Below, piece by piece: positions 27,701 to 34,646 of a DNA stretch of 64,000 bases (the first letter of the stretch is position 1; each line of letters begins with the position of its first letter). Origin of the DNA: Phycisphaerales bacterium (lineage in GTDB: Bacteria > Planctomycetota > Phycisphaerae > Phycisphaerales > UBA1924); assembly GCA_947459215.1 (NCBI GenBank), contig CANHCQ010000006.1:1-64000 (forward strand), written 5' to 3'. The position numbers and the translations under genes are program-made. The notes below the pieces were generated by a model that had not been told where the DNA came from, searched no databases, and saw nothing but the letters and a program-made list of their open reading frames with translations.

Positions 27701-30700
27701 CCCTCGCCAACGATCTGACCGTGCTCGCGAATGGCGCGACCTTCACCAACACCGTCGACGGCGACGCCGGCCCCGCCCGCTCGCTCACGGTCACCAGCGC
27801 GTCCCCGATCCTCTTCGGTGCCGCGATCGGACAGACCAATGCCTTGCAGTCCATCCTGGTGAACGGCGGCGGCGCGACGACGCTCAACACGCTTGTCCGC
27901 ACCACCGCCGGCGGCAACGCCGATTTCCAGAACGCCGTGCTGCTCGGCAGCGATCTCAACCTGAACGGCGGCACGTTCCGCTTCGGACAGACGCTCGACA
28001 GCGGCCTCGGCGGCCCCTTCGCCCTCGCCTCCACCGGCAGCAACTCGATCGAGTTTGTCGGCAACGTCGGCATCGGCTCGCTGCTCCGCTCGATCGACAC
28101 CGCGCTCGCCGCCGACACCCGCCTCCACGCCGATCTTGCCGCCCGCGACGCGATCCGCCTCAGCACGCTCCGCCTGTTGGGTGCAGCCAACAAGAACATC
28201 GCGAGCGGCACCAGCACCATCGACTTCCTCGGTGCCGTCGCCGCCGACGCGGGTGCCGGTCTCAACGTCGCCGCCCCCGGCACCGTCACCTTCGCCAGCA
28301 CCGTCGGCTCGGGCATCCCCGCTTTGGGCGCTCTGGGCTTCCTCAACCGCACCGGCGGCGGGCTGACCGTCCTCAACGCCAACACCACCACCGCCGGCAG
28401 CCAGGGCTTCGACGGCAACCTCGACGTCAACGGCCCGCTCACGCTCAACGCCGGTGGCGCGTTCGGCGTCCTCGGTGCCACGCGGCTCTTCGGCAACACG
28501 ATCATCAACAGCAATGGCTATCTGTTCAACGGCTCGGTTGATTCCGCCGGCGGCAGCCGCAGCCTCACGCTCAACAACACCGGCAGCGGCGAGTTCAGGA
28601 CCGGCGCTGGCTTCGGCAGTGCGCTCAGCGCCCTGACCATCAACGGCGTCGGCACCTCGACCTTCGCGGGCAACGTACGCATCGTCCCCGGCGGTTCGAT
28701 GATCGTGAACCAGAGCGCGTTCATCGCCGGGCCGTCGGACTTCCGCGCCGGCACGATCACGTTCAACGGCACGCTCGACGCCGCACCTGCCGCGGCGAAC
28801 TCGGCCCTGGTGCTGGTGGCCGATGCCACGAACTTCAACTTCGGGGCTGGCAGCGTCCGCGCCCTCACCGCGCTCGACGCCTCCGGCGTGACGCTCAGCC
28901 GCGTCGCGGGCAACATGTCGACGACGGGCGCGCAGCGCTTTGCGGGCCTGCTGCTCACGGGTGCCGCGGGCAGCCGCGTGTTCAGCTGTTCTTCGCTCGC
29001 CTACCTCGGCGCGATCGACGCGGCCAACAACACCATCGGCATGATCGCCAACGGTCCGGCCGGCGTCGGCTTCGCGAGCAACATCGGCCTCGGCGGCGTC
29101 GGCGGCACCAACCTTGCCCAGCTCATCGTCGGCGGCCCCGCGACGCTCGCCGGCAACGTCCGCACCGTCGGCGGCACGTCGTTCGGCAACGCCCTCACCA
29201 CCATCGGCGCCCGCACCATCGACGCCGCGGGCCTGTTCGTCGGCGGCACGACCGTCCTCGGTGGCAACTTCACCGTCAACGCCGCCAACGCCCAGTTCAA
29301 CGGCAGCGTCGACTCCGCCGCCCCCGGCGTCGCCTCGATGCTGGTCAATGCGTCCAATTCCGCTGTCTTCGGCAACGGCATCGGGCAGAACGCCGCCCTC
29401 TCGACCTTCCGCAGCAACGCGGCCGCCACCGTGCTTCGCGGCGCCGGCCTCCGCACACTCGCCAGCGGCCAGTCGTGGTTTGCCGGCGATCTCCGCATCG
29501 ACTCGCTCGGCGGCACGTCCACGATCAACACCGGCGCGATCTTCATCGGTCGCGACGTCTTCACCGACGCCGCCGCCGCGGGCGCCGCCAACCTCTCGCT
29601 GCTCGCCAACGCCCCCTCCACGATCGAGGGCTCGGCGATCCGCATCGGCGGCAGCATCGGTCAGTCCTCGGTCGCGCCCGCCGGCACGCAGCGCTTCAAC
29701 AACCTCACCCTCGGCGGCGCGATCGGCACGCCCAACATCGCGACCATCCTGCTCAGCAAGGGCTTCGACGCCCAGGGCCGCCTGATCGCCGCCAGCGTCA
29801 ACGCCGCCGACCAGTTCTCCATCGTCGCCAACAACATCGTCATGTCGCCCGGCCAGAAGCTCACCGCTCTCGGCTCGCTCGGCCTGTTCGGCGCATCGTC
29901 CATTGTGCTTGGCGACGTCGCAACGCTCGGCAATCTGTCGGTCAATGCCCCGGTCATTCAGATCACCAGCCGCGGCGCAGGCAACCTGCTCAATAACACC
30001 GGCGCCGCCGAAGGCGATATCGGCACCGACATCGTCGCTGGCGGCACGCTTTCGTTCAGCAGCACCCCGACTCTGCTGCCGGGCGCTGGTTCGTTCAGCT
30101 ACTCCGCCGGCGGCGGGCCCGATCCGCTGCTCGCCTCGTTCTCCTATCGCCAACTGCCCAGCGCCATCAACCTCGCGACCTTCCGCGACCAGCGCGTCGG
30201 CAGCCCGCTGGGGCCGAACTTCCTGCTCTTCCTCGACCTTGCCTCCCGCGGCCCGACGTCCACCAGCGTCGCCGAAACCAAGAGCGTCCAGCCGCCCCGC
30301 CTGGGCGAGGTCGCCCGCGTGCGTCAGTCCGTGGTCGTCGATCCTGCCGATCAGGAACTCCTTCGTCAGCTCGGCCTGACCGTCCGCGGCGCAACCAACG
30401 AGGAGATCGTGGCCTCGTTCGCCGGGTACAGCTACTACGTGAACGTGCCGCAGAAGCTCCGCCCAAGTGTTGAGTACCGCGAGTACGTCGTGACCGCCGA
30501 CCGCCTGTGGATGCAGGCCGTGGTCGAACTCTCCAAGGCCTACAACGCGACGATGAAGCGCACCGTGGTCGAGGCCGACGGTCGCAGCATCGAGCAGCTC
30601 CGCGACACCGAGCTGCGTCAGACCTTTGAGGAATCGTGGGACCGCTACATCGCGTCCTCGACCGCGAAGTCGGCCGACGAGGAGCTGCAGGGCTTCATGC

Positions 30701-31011
30701 AGCGACTGCTCAGCGACCCCGGCGAGGCCGCCACGCGGCAGGAACTGGCCAACATCGGCGGCCTGCTCGCCAAGCTCGACGACCTGGGCCTCACCAAGCT
30801 CGAGGCCGGCATCCCCCGCGATCGCCTCCTGCAGCGCATTCGCCCCGCGGCCCTCACGCCCGGCGACATGACCGCGATCATCCAGGCCGTGACGGCGTCC
30901 GGCGTGAAGCCCAAGCTGACGCCCGACGAGCCCGCCGCACCGACGCCGTCGCCCGCGACTCCCGCCGTCGCCGACAAGGCCACGAAGGTGCTTGAGGTTT
31001 CGAAGCGATAA
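21730..31011 (+). CDS. Giant TPS-domain (filamentous haemagglutinin-like) surface protein
   Basis: 3093 residues from ATG 21730. A long N-region leads to a hydrophobic core (STLSLLLLLASAQRASAA) and a mature start near residue 65. Residues ~68-330 match the two-partner-secretion/haemagglutinin N-terminal domain: 'GSASFQNQNGNWVIHTSNKA', 'VNSAGVIFGQNSVIN', 'GGMAALVGRHVANYGSIVAP'. About 2500 residues of degenerate beta-helix repeats follow ('TFNNAVNLTGDTVFQGGPVT' style, often 'LDSGLGGPFAL'), including a near-perfect 78-residue tandem block (separate entry). The last ~230 residues are different: a charged, helical domain (SYYVNVPQKLRPSVEYREYV onwards) ending in a Pro/Thr-rich tail. Likely role: adhesin or surface structure. 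No TpsB-type transporter is nearby. The start is uncertain because a palindromic element at 21820-21837 lies in the signal-peptide N-region. Confidence 0.8.
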   Translation: MSTRRDNSAVRSIAQVAGAACAVGASDGNPRGLKPACIRGDRLAWVSSTLSLLLLLASAQRASAAGPENPNVTHGSASFQNQNGNWVIHTSNKAIINYTRFDVASGQWVRFIQDGSGARVLNRINGSAPTRIDGSVFANGSVYFVNSAGVIFGQNSVINCASFAAAAGQLSDQNFLAGINHFTNLSGAVINHGRIETADGGMAALVGRHVANYGSIVAPQGTVVMAAGSDVYVGEAGGHVFARIQGDGTNAAEGVRNDGVIEARRGTAMLAAGDAYGMAVINTGRLMARNVRIDGGERGEVRVAGTVDASGKDLGETGGRVEITGENIALTGATIDVSGDSGGGTALIGGGREGLGLDHVAKGLYVDQNSTVNADAIRTGNGGEIVLFSQNATRSFGRLQARGGVEAGNGGFIETSGGWLSLKGTPDTAARALLGIDGTWLIDPLDIEIVAAAPTVDVGGGPIFTPTGGASKLWVEDLKNAFTTSSTVTIKTVGTVGAGTGTITFNAIFDLPPPASPVLIRTLNVLAAGNIIINQRIVDQNAAAGAGLNLNLAAGGNVNVNAQLLLRQGVLTSSGVNFSSNNQIRAAGVNLNHTGAVSVQSIASQFVGGTSSIFVRGSSFDATQSLATGGGNIDIQTSTGNIRFLGAGSSVDAGTGSIVIKSGDRIESNASFNAANVRMDAATQAIYSRDIVATNNLELRANVLEFSGPGTINLTAPTMTLRVNDFADAGSRIRFLSSINLNGNANVFAGRGEFNVGAGRIVNLAQSNKSLLIKADTVTIDPTASLISGAGGRLRFQTQTSGRAIALGSSDAGALALSTAELATIGAGWTNIDFLKGGQSGDIRVDSATTLNPSVTFQLGSGSLRLNDNLTLAGAFTTNGRVRVGAGTIQLSAASAIFGNLVDAAAAGANFTVNSPGLIDFRNSIGSALALNSLTTTGGGAARVRNLVRSGNTTFNGAVQLAADTTFSGGTVAFNNTLNSHTTGFYNATVLGPSVLFGGEVGTGRALASLLTTGNATVNARVLTNLNQTYGGTLIIGGTATSLDAGGAFAALGPTTLGRSTQINAASAYFGNIVDASASGVAFVVNSPGEINFTRAIGSVGALESLRAIGGGLTHFNESVRVTGAAGFIDIANATVLDSDVAFLGPSVTFQNTVDSGLGGTFGLTAGTPGSTLRFQNNVGSGRSLAFVNAAAIDRTIASGNISTLGNQDYSAFEAAGLAGNRVLSALGGDITFNNAVGATTNTTGLEIDTAGLVTFNSTVGSGLLGTGSLAELLRSGGGATVLRGDTTTVGQQSFDGDVRFAKLGLQTINAGGPLTITGKSELETNVDMIVGAADLRGAVDSIGGPRALHVTSAGLIDFGSTIGATGPLASLLVDGGGETRVTTLVDAATATFNNAVNLTGDTVFQGGPVTFNSTLDSLAANAFGAEFKGNAGLGTLDFTQNVGQSRALAFLISRIDTTVRANVSTANQQQFDRNLAILGPSTLNAGGLFSVGGNTRITRRADINANGVTFTGLVDSGAALPPADRGELFIASPGAVTFAQAIGSADALRTIDVSGGGLTTINATIDADNADFRNAAELGSNVSLRNGSYTFHQTLDSALGGPFALNTLGVGTLTFSNTVGGTRELLNLDAQNAAQTVLGGNVTTQNFARFGATQLNADSLVRSTAGGNVDFGVVTAPVARALAVDTSGVVTFGGSVGSLANPLTSLTVSNASLTRIGGDISTNAAIALGNTQLDANSTITSLLGGNVAFGTITSPIARAMVVDTAGVVTFGGPVASLANPLASLTVNNASLVRLGGDVTTNGLIALRDTQLDASSTVTSLLGGTISFGSITSPGTARDLIVDTTNVVTFAGPVGSLANPLASLSVNNASLTRVGGDIATNAGIALGVVQLDADSTITSLLGGNVTLGAITSPIARNLVVDTSGLTTFNGDIGSAGARLASLQKLGSGATSLLGDAFTIGQQRFAGNVAFSKGAAQTLDAGGPLFIGGTSTLANDLTVLANGATFTNTVDGDAGPARSLTVTSASPILFGAAIGQTNALQSILVNGGGATTLNTLVRTTAGGNADFQNAVLLGSDLNLNGGTFRFGQTLDSGLGGPFALASTGSNSIEFVGNVGIGSLLRSIDTALAADTRLHADLAARDAIRLSTLRLLGAANKNIASGTSTIDFLGAVAADAGAGLNVAAPGTVTFASTVGSGIPALGALGFLNRTGGGLTVLNANTTTAGSQGFDGNLDVNGPLTLNAGGAFGVLGATRLFGNTIINSNGYLFNGSVDSAGGSRSLTLNNTGSGEFRTGAGFGSALSALTINGVGTSTFAGNVRIVPGGSMIVNQSAFIAGPSDFRAGTITFNGTLDAAPAAANSALVLVADATNFNFGAGSVRALTALDASGVTLSRVAGNMSTTGAQRFAGLLLTGAAGSRVFSCSSLAYLGAIDAANNTIGMIANGPAGVGFASNIGLGGVGGTNLAQLIVGGPATLAGNVRTVGGTSFGNALTTIGARTIDAAGLFVGGTTVLGGNFTVNAANAQFNGSVDSAAPGVASMLVNASNSAVFGNGIGQNAALSTFRSNAAATVLRGAGLRTLASGQSWFAGDLRIDSLGGTSTINTGAIFIGRDVFTDAAAAGAANLSLLANAPSTIEGSAIRIGGSIGQSSVAPAGTQRFNNLTLGGAIGTPNIATILLSKGFDAQGRLIAASVNAADQFSIVANNIVMSPGQKLTALGSLGLFGASSIVLGDVATLGNLSVNAPVIQITSRGAGNLLNNTGAAEGDIGTDIVAGGTLSFSSTPTLLPGAGSFSYSAGGGPDPLLASFSYRQLPSAINLATFRDQRVGSPLGPNFLLFLDLASRGPTSTSVAETKSVQPPRLGEVARVRQSVVVDPADQELLRQLGLTVRGATNEEIVASFAGYSYYVNVPQKLRPSVEYREYVVTADRLWMQAVVELSKAYNATMKRTVVEADGRSIEQLRDTELRQTFEESWDRYIASSTAKSADEELQGFMQRLLSDPGEAATRQELANIGGLLAKLDDLGLTKLEAGIPRDRLLQRIRPAALTPGDMTAIIQAVTASGVKPKLTPDEPAAPTPSPATPAVADKATKVLEVSKR
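26695..27530 (+). repeat. 78-79-codon tandem repeats within the giant surface protein
   Basis: Units start at 26695, 26929, 27163 and 27400 (periods 234, 234 and 237 nt), the fourth being partial. Each encodes 'LDA.STITSLLGGNV.FG.I', then TSPIAR, then VVTFGGPVGSLANPLASL and a Thr/Gly-rich end. The third unit has one extra residue (TSPGTARDL). High identity against the divergent repeats elsewhere in the protein indicates recent duplication or homogenisation. Copy number could vary between strains. Confidence 0.85.
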
Positions 31012-31018
31012 CAAAGCA

Positions 31019-31094
31019 CCAGTGGGACCGGCCTCCGGCCGGTCGACCAGTCGCTTGAAGTTCAAGGCAGACCGGCCGGAGGCCGGTCCCACTG
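31019..31094. repeat. Family A repeat, inverted pair between convergent genes
   Basis: Inverted copies at 31019-31050 (CCAGTGGGACCGGCCTCCGG...) and 31070-31094 (GACCGGCCGGAGGCCGGTCC...), separated by 19 nt. The arms could form a long stem. They lie between the giant protein's stop and the nuoN stop and end 1 nt before the latter, as the 15616-15705 pair does for its neighbours. No T-tract is present; they may end transcription from both sides or be mobile repeat remnants. Confidence 0.8.
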
Positions 31095-31095
31095 A

Positions 31096-32751
31096 CTATT
31101 GGCGCCCGCCCGTCACACCCGGCACCGCCTGCAGCGCGTCCATCAAGCTCGGCTGCGACGATTCCACCGCGGCCGCCGGCTTGTACTGGGGCATGTAGCG
31201 GCCCGCGATCTCCGACTGGGTCATCAGCTGACCCGCCAAGACCGCCAGCAGCACCACGCCGCCGGCCGAGACCACGCCAGCGATGCGGCGAGCGGCGAAC
31301 GGAGCATCCTCGGTCGCCTCGGCCCGCGGGTGCGCCTCTTCAAGCAGCGGCAGGGCCATCAGACGCAGGTAGTAAAACGCCGCGATCGCGCTGTTCAGGC
31401 CCAGCACGATCACCAGCGGGATCTCACCCGCGCTCACCGCGCTTGTGAACAGCGGCAGCTTGCCAAAGAAGCCAAGCAGCGGCGGCAGGCCCAGCAGGCT
31501 GAGAGCACAGATCACCATCGTCCAGCCCGCCACCGGGTGGGAGCGGCAGATGCCGCGGAGGTCGTCCACGTGGTCGATCTCGCGGGCCTCGTCCTCACCG
31601 GCCTTGGGCTTGCGCTCGATAGCCGCGAGGGCCGCGAAGCAGCCGACGTTCATCACGCCGTAGGCGAGCAGGTAGAAGAGCACGGCCGCGATGCCGCTCT
31701 TGGAGAACGACGCGTCGCCGGGACCGGCAATCACGCCGACGAGCATGTAGCCCGAGTGCGCGATCGAGGAATACGCCAGCATGCGCTTGGTGCTCGACTG
31801 CATCACCGCCAGCGTGTTGCCGATGGTCATGGTGAGCGCCGCCACGACCCACAGCGTGATGCGGATGGGTTCGGGCAGTGAAGTGCCGGAGCCATCGGGA
31901 CCGAAGCGCCAGCCGACGGTGCCGACGATGAGCAGAATGGCGAGGAAGCCCGCCGTCTTGGGGATGAACGCCAGCATCGCCGAGACGCCGGGAGCGGCGC
32001 CCTGGTAGACGTCGGCCGTGTAGAAGTGCATCGGGACGGCGGCGATCTTGAAGAACAGCCCGAAGAGCGTGATCAAGAGGCCCAGCATTCCCAGGGTCGA
32101 GATGCCCGAGGCGGTGAAGATGTCGTAGATCTTGTTGAGGTTCGTGGTGCCCGTTGCGCCGTAGAGCAGGGCGAAGCCGTAGAGGAACATCGCCGCACCC
32201 AGTGCGCCGAGGAAGAAGTACTTCACGCCCGCTTCCTGAGCCCGATGCCGCGACGATGAGATCGCGACCATGACGTACGTCGGCAGGCTGGTCAGTTCGA
32301 GGGCCAGGAACAACCAGATCAGGTCATCGGCCGACGCGACCAAGAGCAGGCCCGTGACCGAGAAGAGGAAGAAGGAGTAGAACTCGGCGCGATTCGAGCG
32401 CAGCGGGTTGAACACGCCGCGGCCGGAGGCGATGCGAGCCTCTTCGGCGCGATCGACCGTGCCCGCCAAGAGCGGCAAGAGGATCAACGCCACGATGCAG
32501 ATCAGGCACTTGGCGAACGGCACCATGGTGGGCAGGAATGACTGCCCGTGAGCCGGATCGACCAGGCCAGCACCAACCCGCCCCGGCGTCGTCGTGATCG
32601 CCAGGTACAACGCGACCAGCAAGCCAAGGCCCGACACCAGTGCCGTTGCCTTGCGCACCGCCAGCGAGCGGCTCAGCCCCAGCACCATCACGATGCAGGT
32701 CGTCGCGAAGACCGCGATCTCGGGCCACAGATAGGCCAAGCGTTCCATCAT
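31096..32751 (-). CDS. nuoN: NADH-quinone oxidoreductase subunit N
   Basis: 551-residue antiporter-like membrane subunit of complex I, last of five nuo genes on the minus strand. About 14 hydrophobic helices can be traced. Family signatures: 'LIWLFLALELTSLPTYVMVA' (with the Glu of TM5), 'GVKYFFLGALGAAMFLYGFA', 'PMHFYTADVYQGAAPGVSAM' and 'MLAYSSIAHSGYMLVGVIAG'. The start codon ATG overlaps the nuoM stop (ATGA), so translation is coupled. NuoN with NuoM and NuoL forms the proton-pumping arm. The soluble C-terminal tail is short. The gene ends at the family A inverted repeat. Confidence 0.95.
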   Translation of the reverse strand: MMERLAYLWPEIAVFATTCIVMVLGLSRSLAVRKATALVSGLGLLVALYLAITTTPGRVGAGLVDPAHGQSFLPTMVPFAKCLICIVALILLPLLAGTVDRAEEARIASGRGVFNPLRSNRAEFYSFFLFSVTGLLLVASADDLIWLFLALELTSLPTYVMVAISSSRHRAQEAGVKYFFLGALGAAMFLYGFALLYGATGTTNLNKIYDIFTASGISTLGMLGLLITLFGLFFKIAAVPMHFYTADVYQGAAPGVSAMLAFIPKTAGFLAILLIVGTVGWRFGPDGSGTSLPEPIRITLWVVAALTMTIGNTLAVMQSSTKRMLAYSSIAHSGYMLVGVIAGPGDASFSKSGIAAVLFYLLAYGVMNVGCFAALAAIERKPKAGEDEAREIDHVDDLRGICRSHPVAGWTMVICALSLLGLPPLLGFFGKLPLFTSAVSAGEIPLVIVLGLNSAIAAFYYLRLMALPLLEEAHPRAEATEDAPFAARRIAGVVSAGGVVLLAVLAGQLMTQSEIAGRYMPQYKPAAAVESSQPSLMDALQAVPGVTGGRQ

Positions 32752-34499
32752 CGCGCGATCTCCTGCACGTTGCTCACCGCATTCGCGACCGGGGTGACGG
32801 CCTCAGCCGAACCGATCATGTTCGGATTCACATTGCCCTCCGGCAACGCCGGGGCCTCGATCTTGTGCACCCACTTCACCGTGTCGTCCACCGGCTCCTT
32901 CAACGCGTCAAACAGCGGCTTGGGATAGACGCCGAAGATGAGACACGCCAGCGCCAGCGGCACCAGGGCCGTGATCTCGCGAGCCGTCAGATCCGCCGGA
33001 AGGTGCGTGTGCGAGTCGCTGCCGTGCCCCCCACCGTGCCCCCCACCATGCCCACCGCCATGACCGCCGTGTGCGTCGTGCCCACCCGGCTCCTTCAGCG
33101 GCCCGAAGACCACCTTGCCGACCATGATGAGCAGGTACATCGCGGCGATGATCACACCCAGCGCGGCAACCGCGGCGTACCACGGCCCGAGCTTGCCCAC
33201 CGTCGCGCCGATCGTCGACGCCTTCTCGCTGCCCCAGATGCCGCTGCTCCACTGGTCGCTCGCCTGGAACGTGCCGAACAGGCACAGGAACTCGCTGACG
33301 AAGCCGTTCAGCCCCGGCAGGCCGACCGACGCCATCACGAAGAAGACCATGAACGTGGCCCAGATCGGCATCTTCGCCGCCAGGCCCCCGATCTCCTTCA
33401 TGTTGCGGGTGTGGTACCGCTCGTACATGAAGCCGATGAGCAGGAACAACGCGCCCGTCGACAGGCCGTGGTTGATCATGTAGAGGATCGAACCCTGGAT
33501 GCCCGTGTGGTTCAGAGCCGCGAGGCCAAGCACGCAGAAGCCAAGGTGGGCCACCGACGAATACGCCACGAGCTTCTTGACGTCGGTCTGTACCCAGCAG
33601 ATGAGCCCGCCGTAGAGGATGCCGATGATGCACAGCGTCGCGATCACCGGGGCGTAGTAGACGAATGCATCAGGCGTGTAGCCGAGCGCGAAGCGGTAGA
33701 TGCCGTAGGTGCCAAGTTTGAGCAGCACGCCCGCGAGGATGACCGATCCCGCGGTCGGGGCTTCGGTGTGGGCCAAAGGCAGCCAGGTGTGCACCGGGAA
33801 GAGCGGCACCTTGACCGCGAAGCCGCAGAGCAGGGCGAGCAGCACCACGGACTGCTGCGAGAGGCTCATCTGGTTCGCGGCGGCCTTCTCGAGCACGTCG
33901 ATGTCGAACGTCCACGTCCCCGCGCCCGCGAACGTCTCGACCGGCAGAGTCGAGTTGAAGTACGCGACGTAGGCGAGACCGGCGAGCGTGATCACCGAGC
34001 CGGTGAAGGTGTACAGGAAGAACGTCGTGGCGGCACGCTTGCGGTTCGTGCTGCCGTAGAGGCTGATCAGCACGTACATCGGGATGAGCGTGAACTCGAA
34101 GCAGATGTAGAAGAAGATCAGGTCACGAGCCACGAAGACGCCGACCATCGCGGCTTGCAGAATGAGCAGCCACGCGTAGAACGTCTTCACACGCTCGGTA
34201 ATCGCCGTCCACGAGGCCAGCACGCAGATCGGGCCGAGCAGCGCTGTCAGCGCGATCATCAGCATCGAGATCGAGTCGGCGCCGAACGAGAGATTGATAC
34301 CCAGCGACGGGAGCCATTCCTTCGTGGTCAGGAACTGCATCAATCCGCCCTGCGTCCAGTCAAACTGCACGAGAGCGACAACCGTCATCGCCGCCGCCGC
34401 GAGCGTGCCGAGCAACGCCGCGGCCCGGGCCGACGCCGCGGGCAGCACGACGATGGCCAGCGCCACCGCGAGCGGGATCAAGATGAGAGACGCGAGCAT
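32748..34499 (-). CDS. nuoM: NADH-quinone oxidoreductase subunit M with a Gly/His-rich loop
   Basis: 583 residues from ATG 34499 (MLASLILIPLAVALA); a longer open frame upstream reads through intergenic repeats. Signatures: 'FFYICFEFTLIPMYVLISLY', 'KVPLFPVHTWLPLAHTEAPT', 'LLKLGTYGIYRFALG', 'KKLVAYSSVAHLGFCVLGLA' and 'NHGLSTGALFLLIGFMYERY'. It pumps protons as part of the membrane arm. Odd feature: between the penultimate helices (about residues 468-495) there is a Gly/His-rich insertion with 8 His in 28 residues (GGHGGGHGGGHGGG type), absent from standard NuoM. NuoL has a similar, larger one. The length is ~70 residues above typical because of this and a C-terminal extension (ALPEGNVNPNMIGSAEAVTP). 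Confidence 0.95.
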   Translation of the reverse strand: MLASLILIPLAVALAIVVLPAASARAAALLGTLAAAAMTVVALVQFDWTQGGLMQFLTTKEWLPSLGINLSFGADSISMLMIALTALLGPICVLASWTAITERVKTFYAWLLILQAAMVGVFVARDLIFFYICFEFTLIPMYVLISLYGSTNRKRAATTFFLYTFTGSVITLAGLAYVAYFNSTLPVETFAGAGTWTFDIDVLEKAAANQMSLSQQSVVLLALLCGFAVKVPLFPVHTWLPLAHTEAPTAGSVILAGVLLKLGTYGIYRFALGYTPDAFVYYAPVIATLCIIGILYGGLICWVQTDVKKLVAYSSVAHLGFCVLGLAALNHTGIQGSILYMINHGLSTGALFLLIGFMYERYHTRNMKEIGGLAAKMPIWATFMVFFVMASVGLPGLNGFVSEFLCLFGTFQASDQWSSGIWGSEKASTIGATVGKLGPWYAAVAALGVIIAAMYLLIMVGKVVFGPLKEPGGHDAHGGHGGGHGGGHGGGHGSDSHTHLPADLTAREITALVPLALACLIFGVYPKPLFDALKEPVDDTVKWVHKIEAPALPEGNVNPNMIGSAEAVTPVANAVSNVQEIAR

Positions 34500-34521
34500 C
34501 ACGCGGGGAACTCCGGGGGAA

Positions 34522-34640
34522 GGCACTAGGCACGGGGCACTAGGCACTAGGAAATCCAGCCTGAACTTCAACCGAATCACGGACCAGCGAACGATCCCGA
34601 GATGCCTTGCACTAGTGCCAATTGCCTAGTGCCAAGTGCC
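34522..34640. repeat. Inverted array of GGCACTAGG units between nuoL and nuoM
   Basis: GGCACTAGGCACGGGGCACT-AGGCACTAGG at 34522-34551 faces its inverse GCACTAGTGCCAATTGCCTA-GTGCCAAGTGCC at 34609-34640, separated by ~57 nt. Each arm is itself a tandem of 8-10-nt units. It can form a long imperfect stem in the nuo transcript. Function unknown: candidate intercistronic processing or stabilising hairpin. Confidence 0.65.
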
Positions 34641-34646
34641 TCTTCC

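Noticed and set aside
21685..31092. A 3135-residue open frame antisense to the giant surface protein
   Set aside because: It mirrors the coding strand codon by codon; its composition is that of antisense GC-rich DNA (Ala, Gly, Arg, Asp and Val throughout) with no domain, signal peptide or structural pattern. The plus-strand frame has a clear TPS domain.
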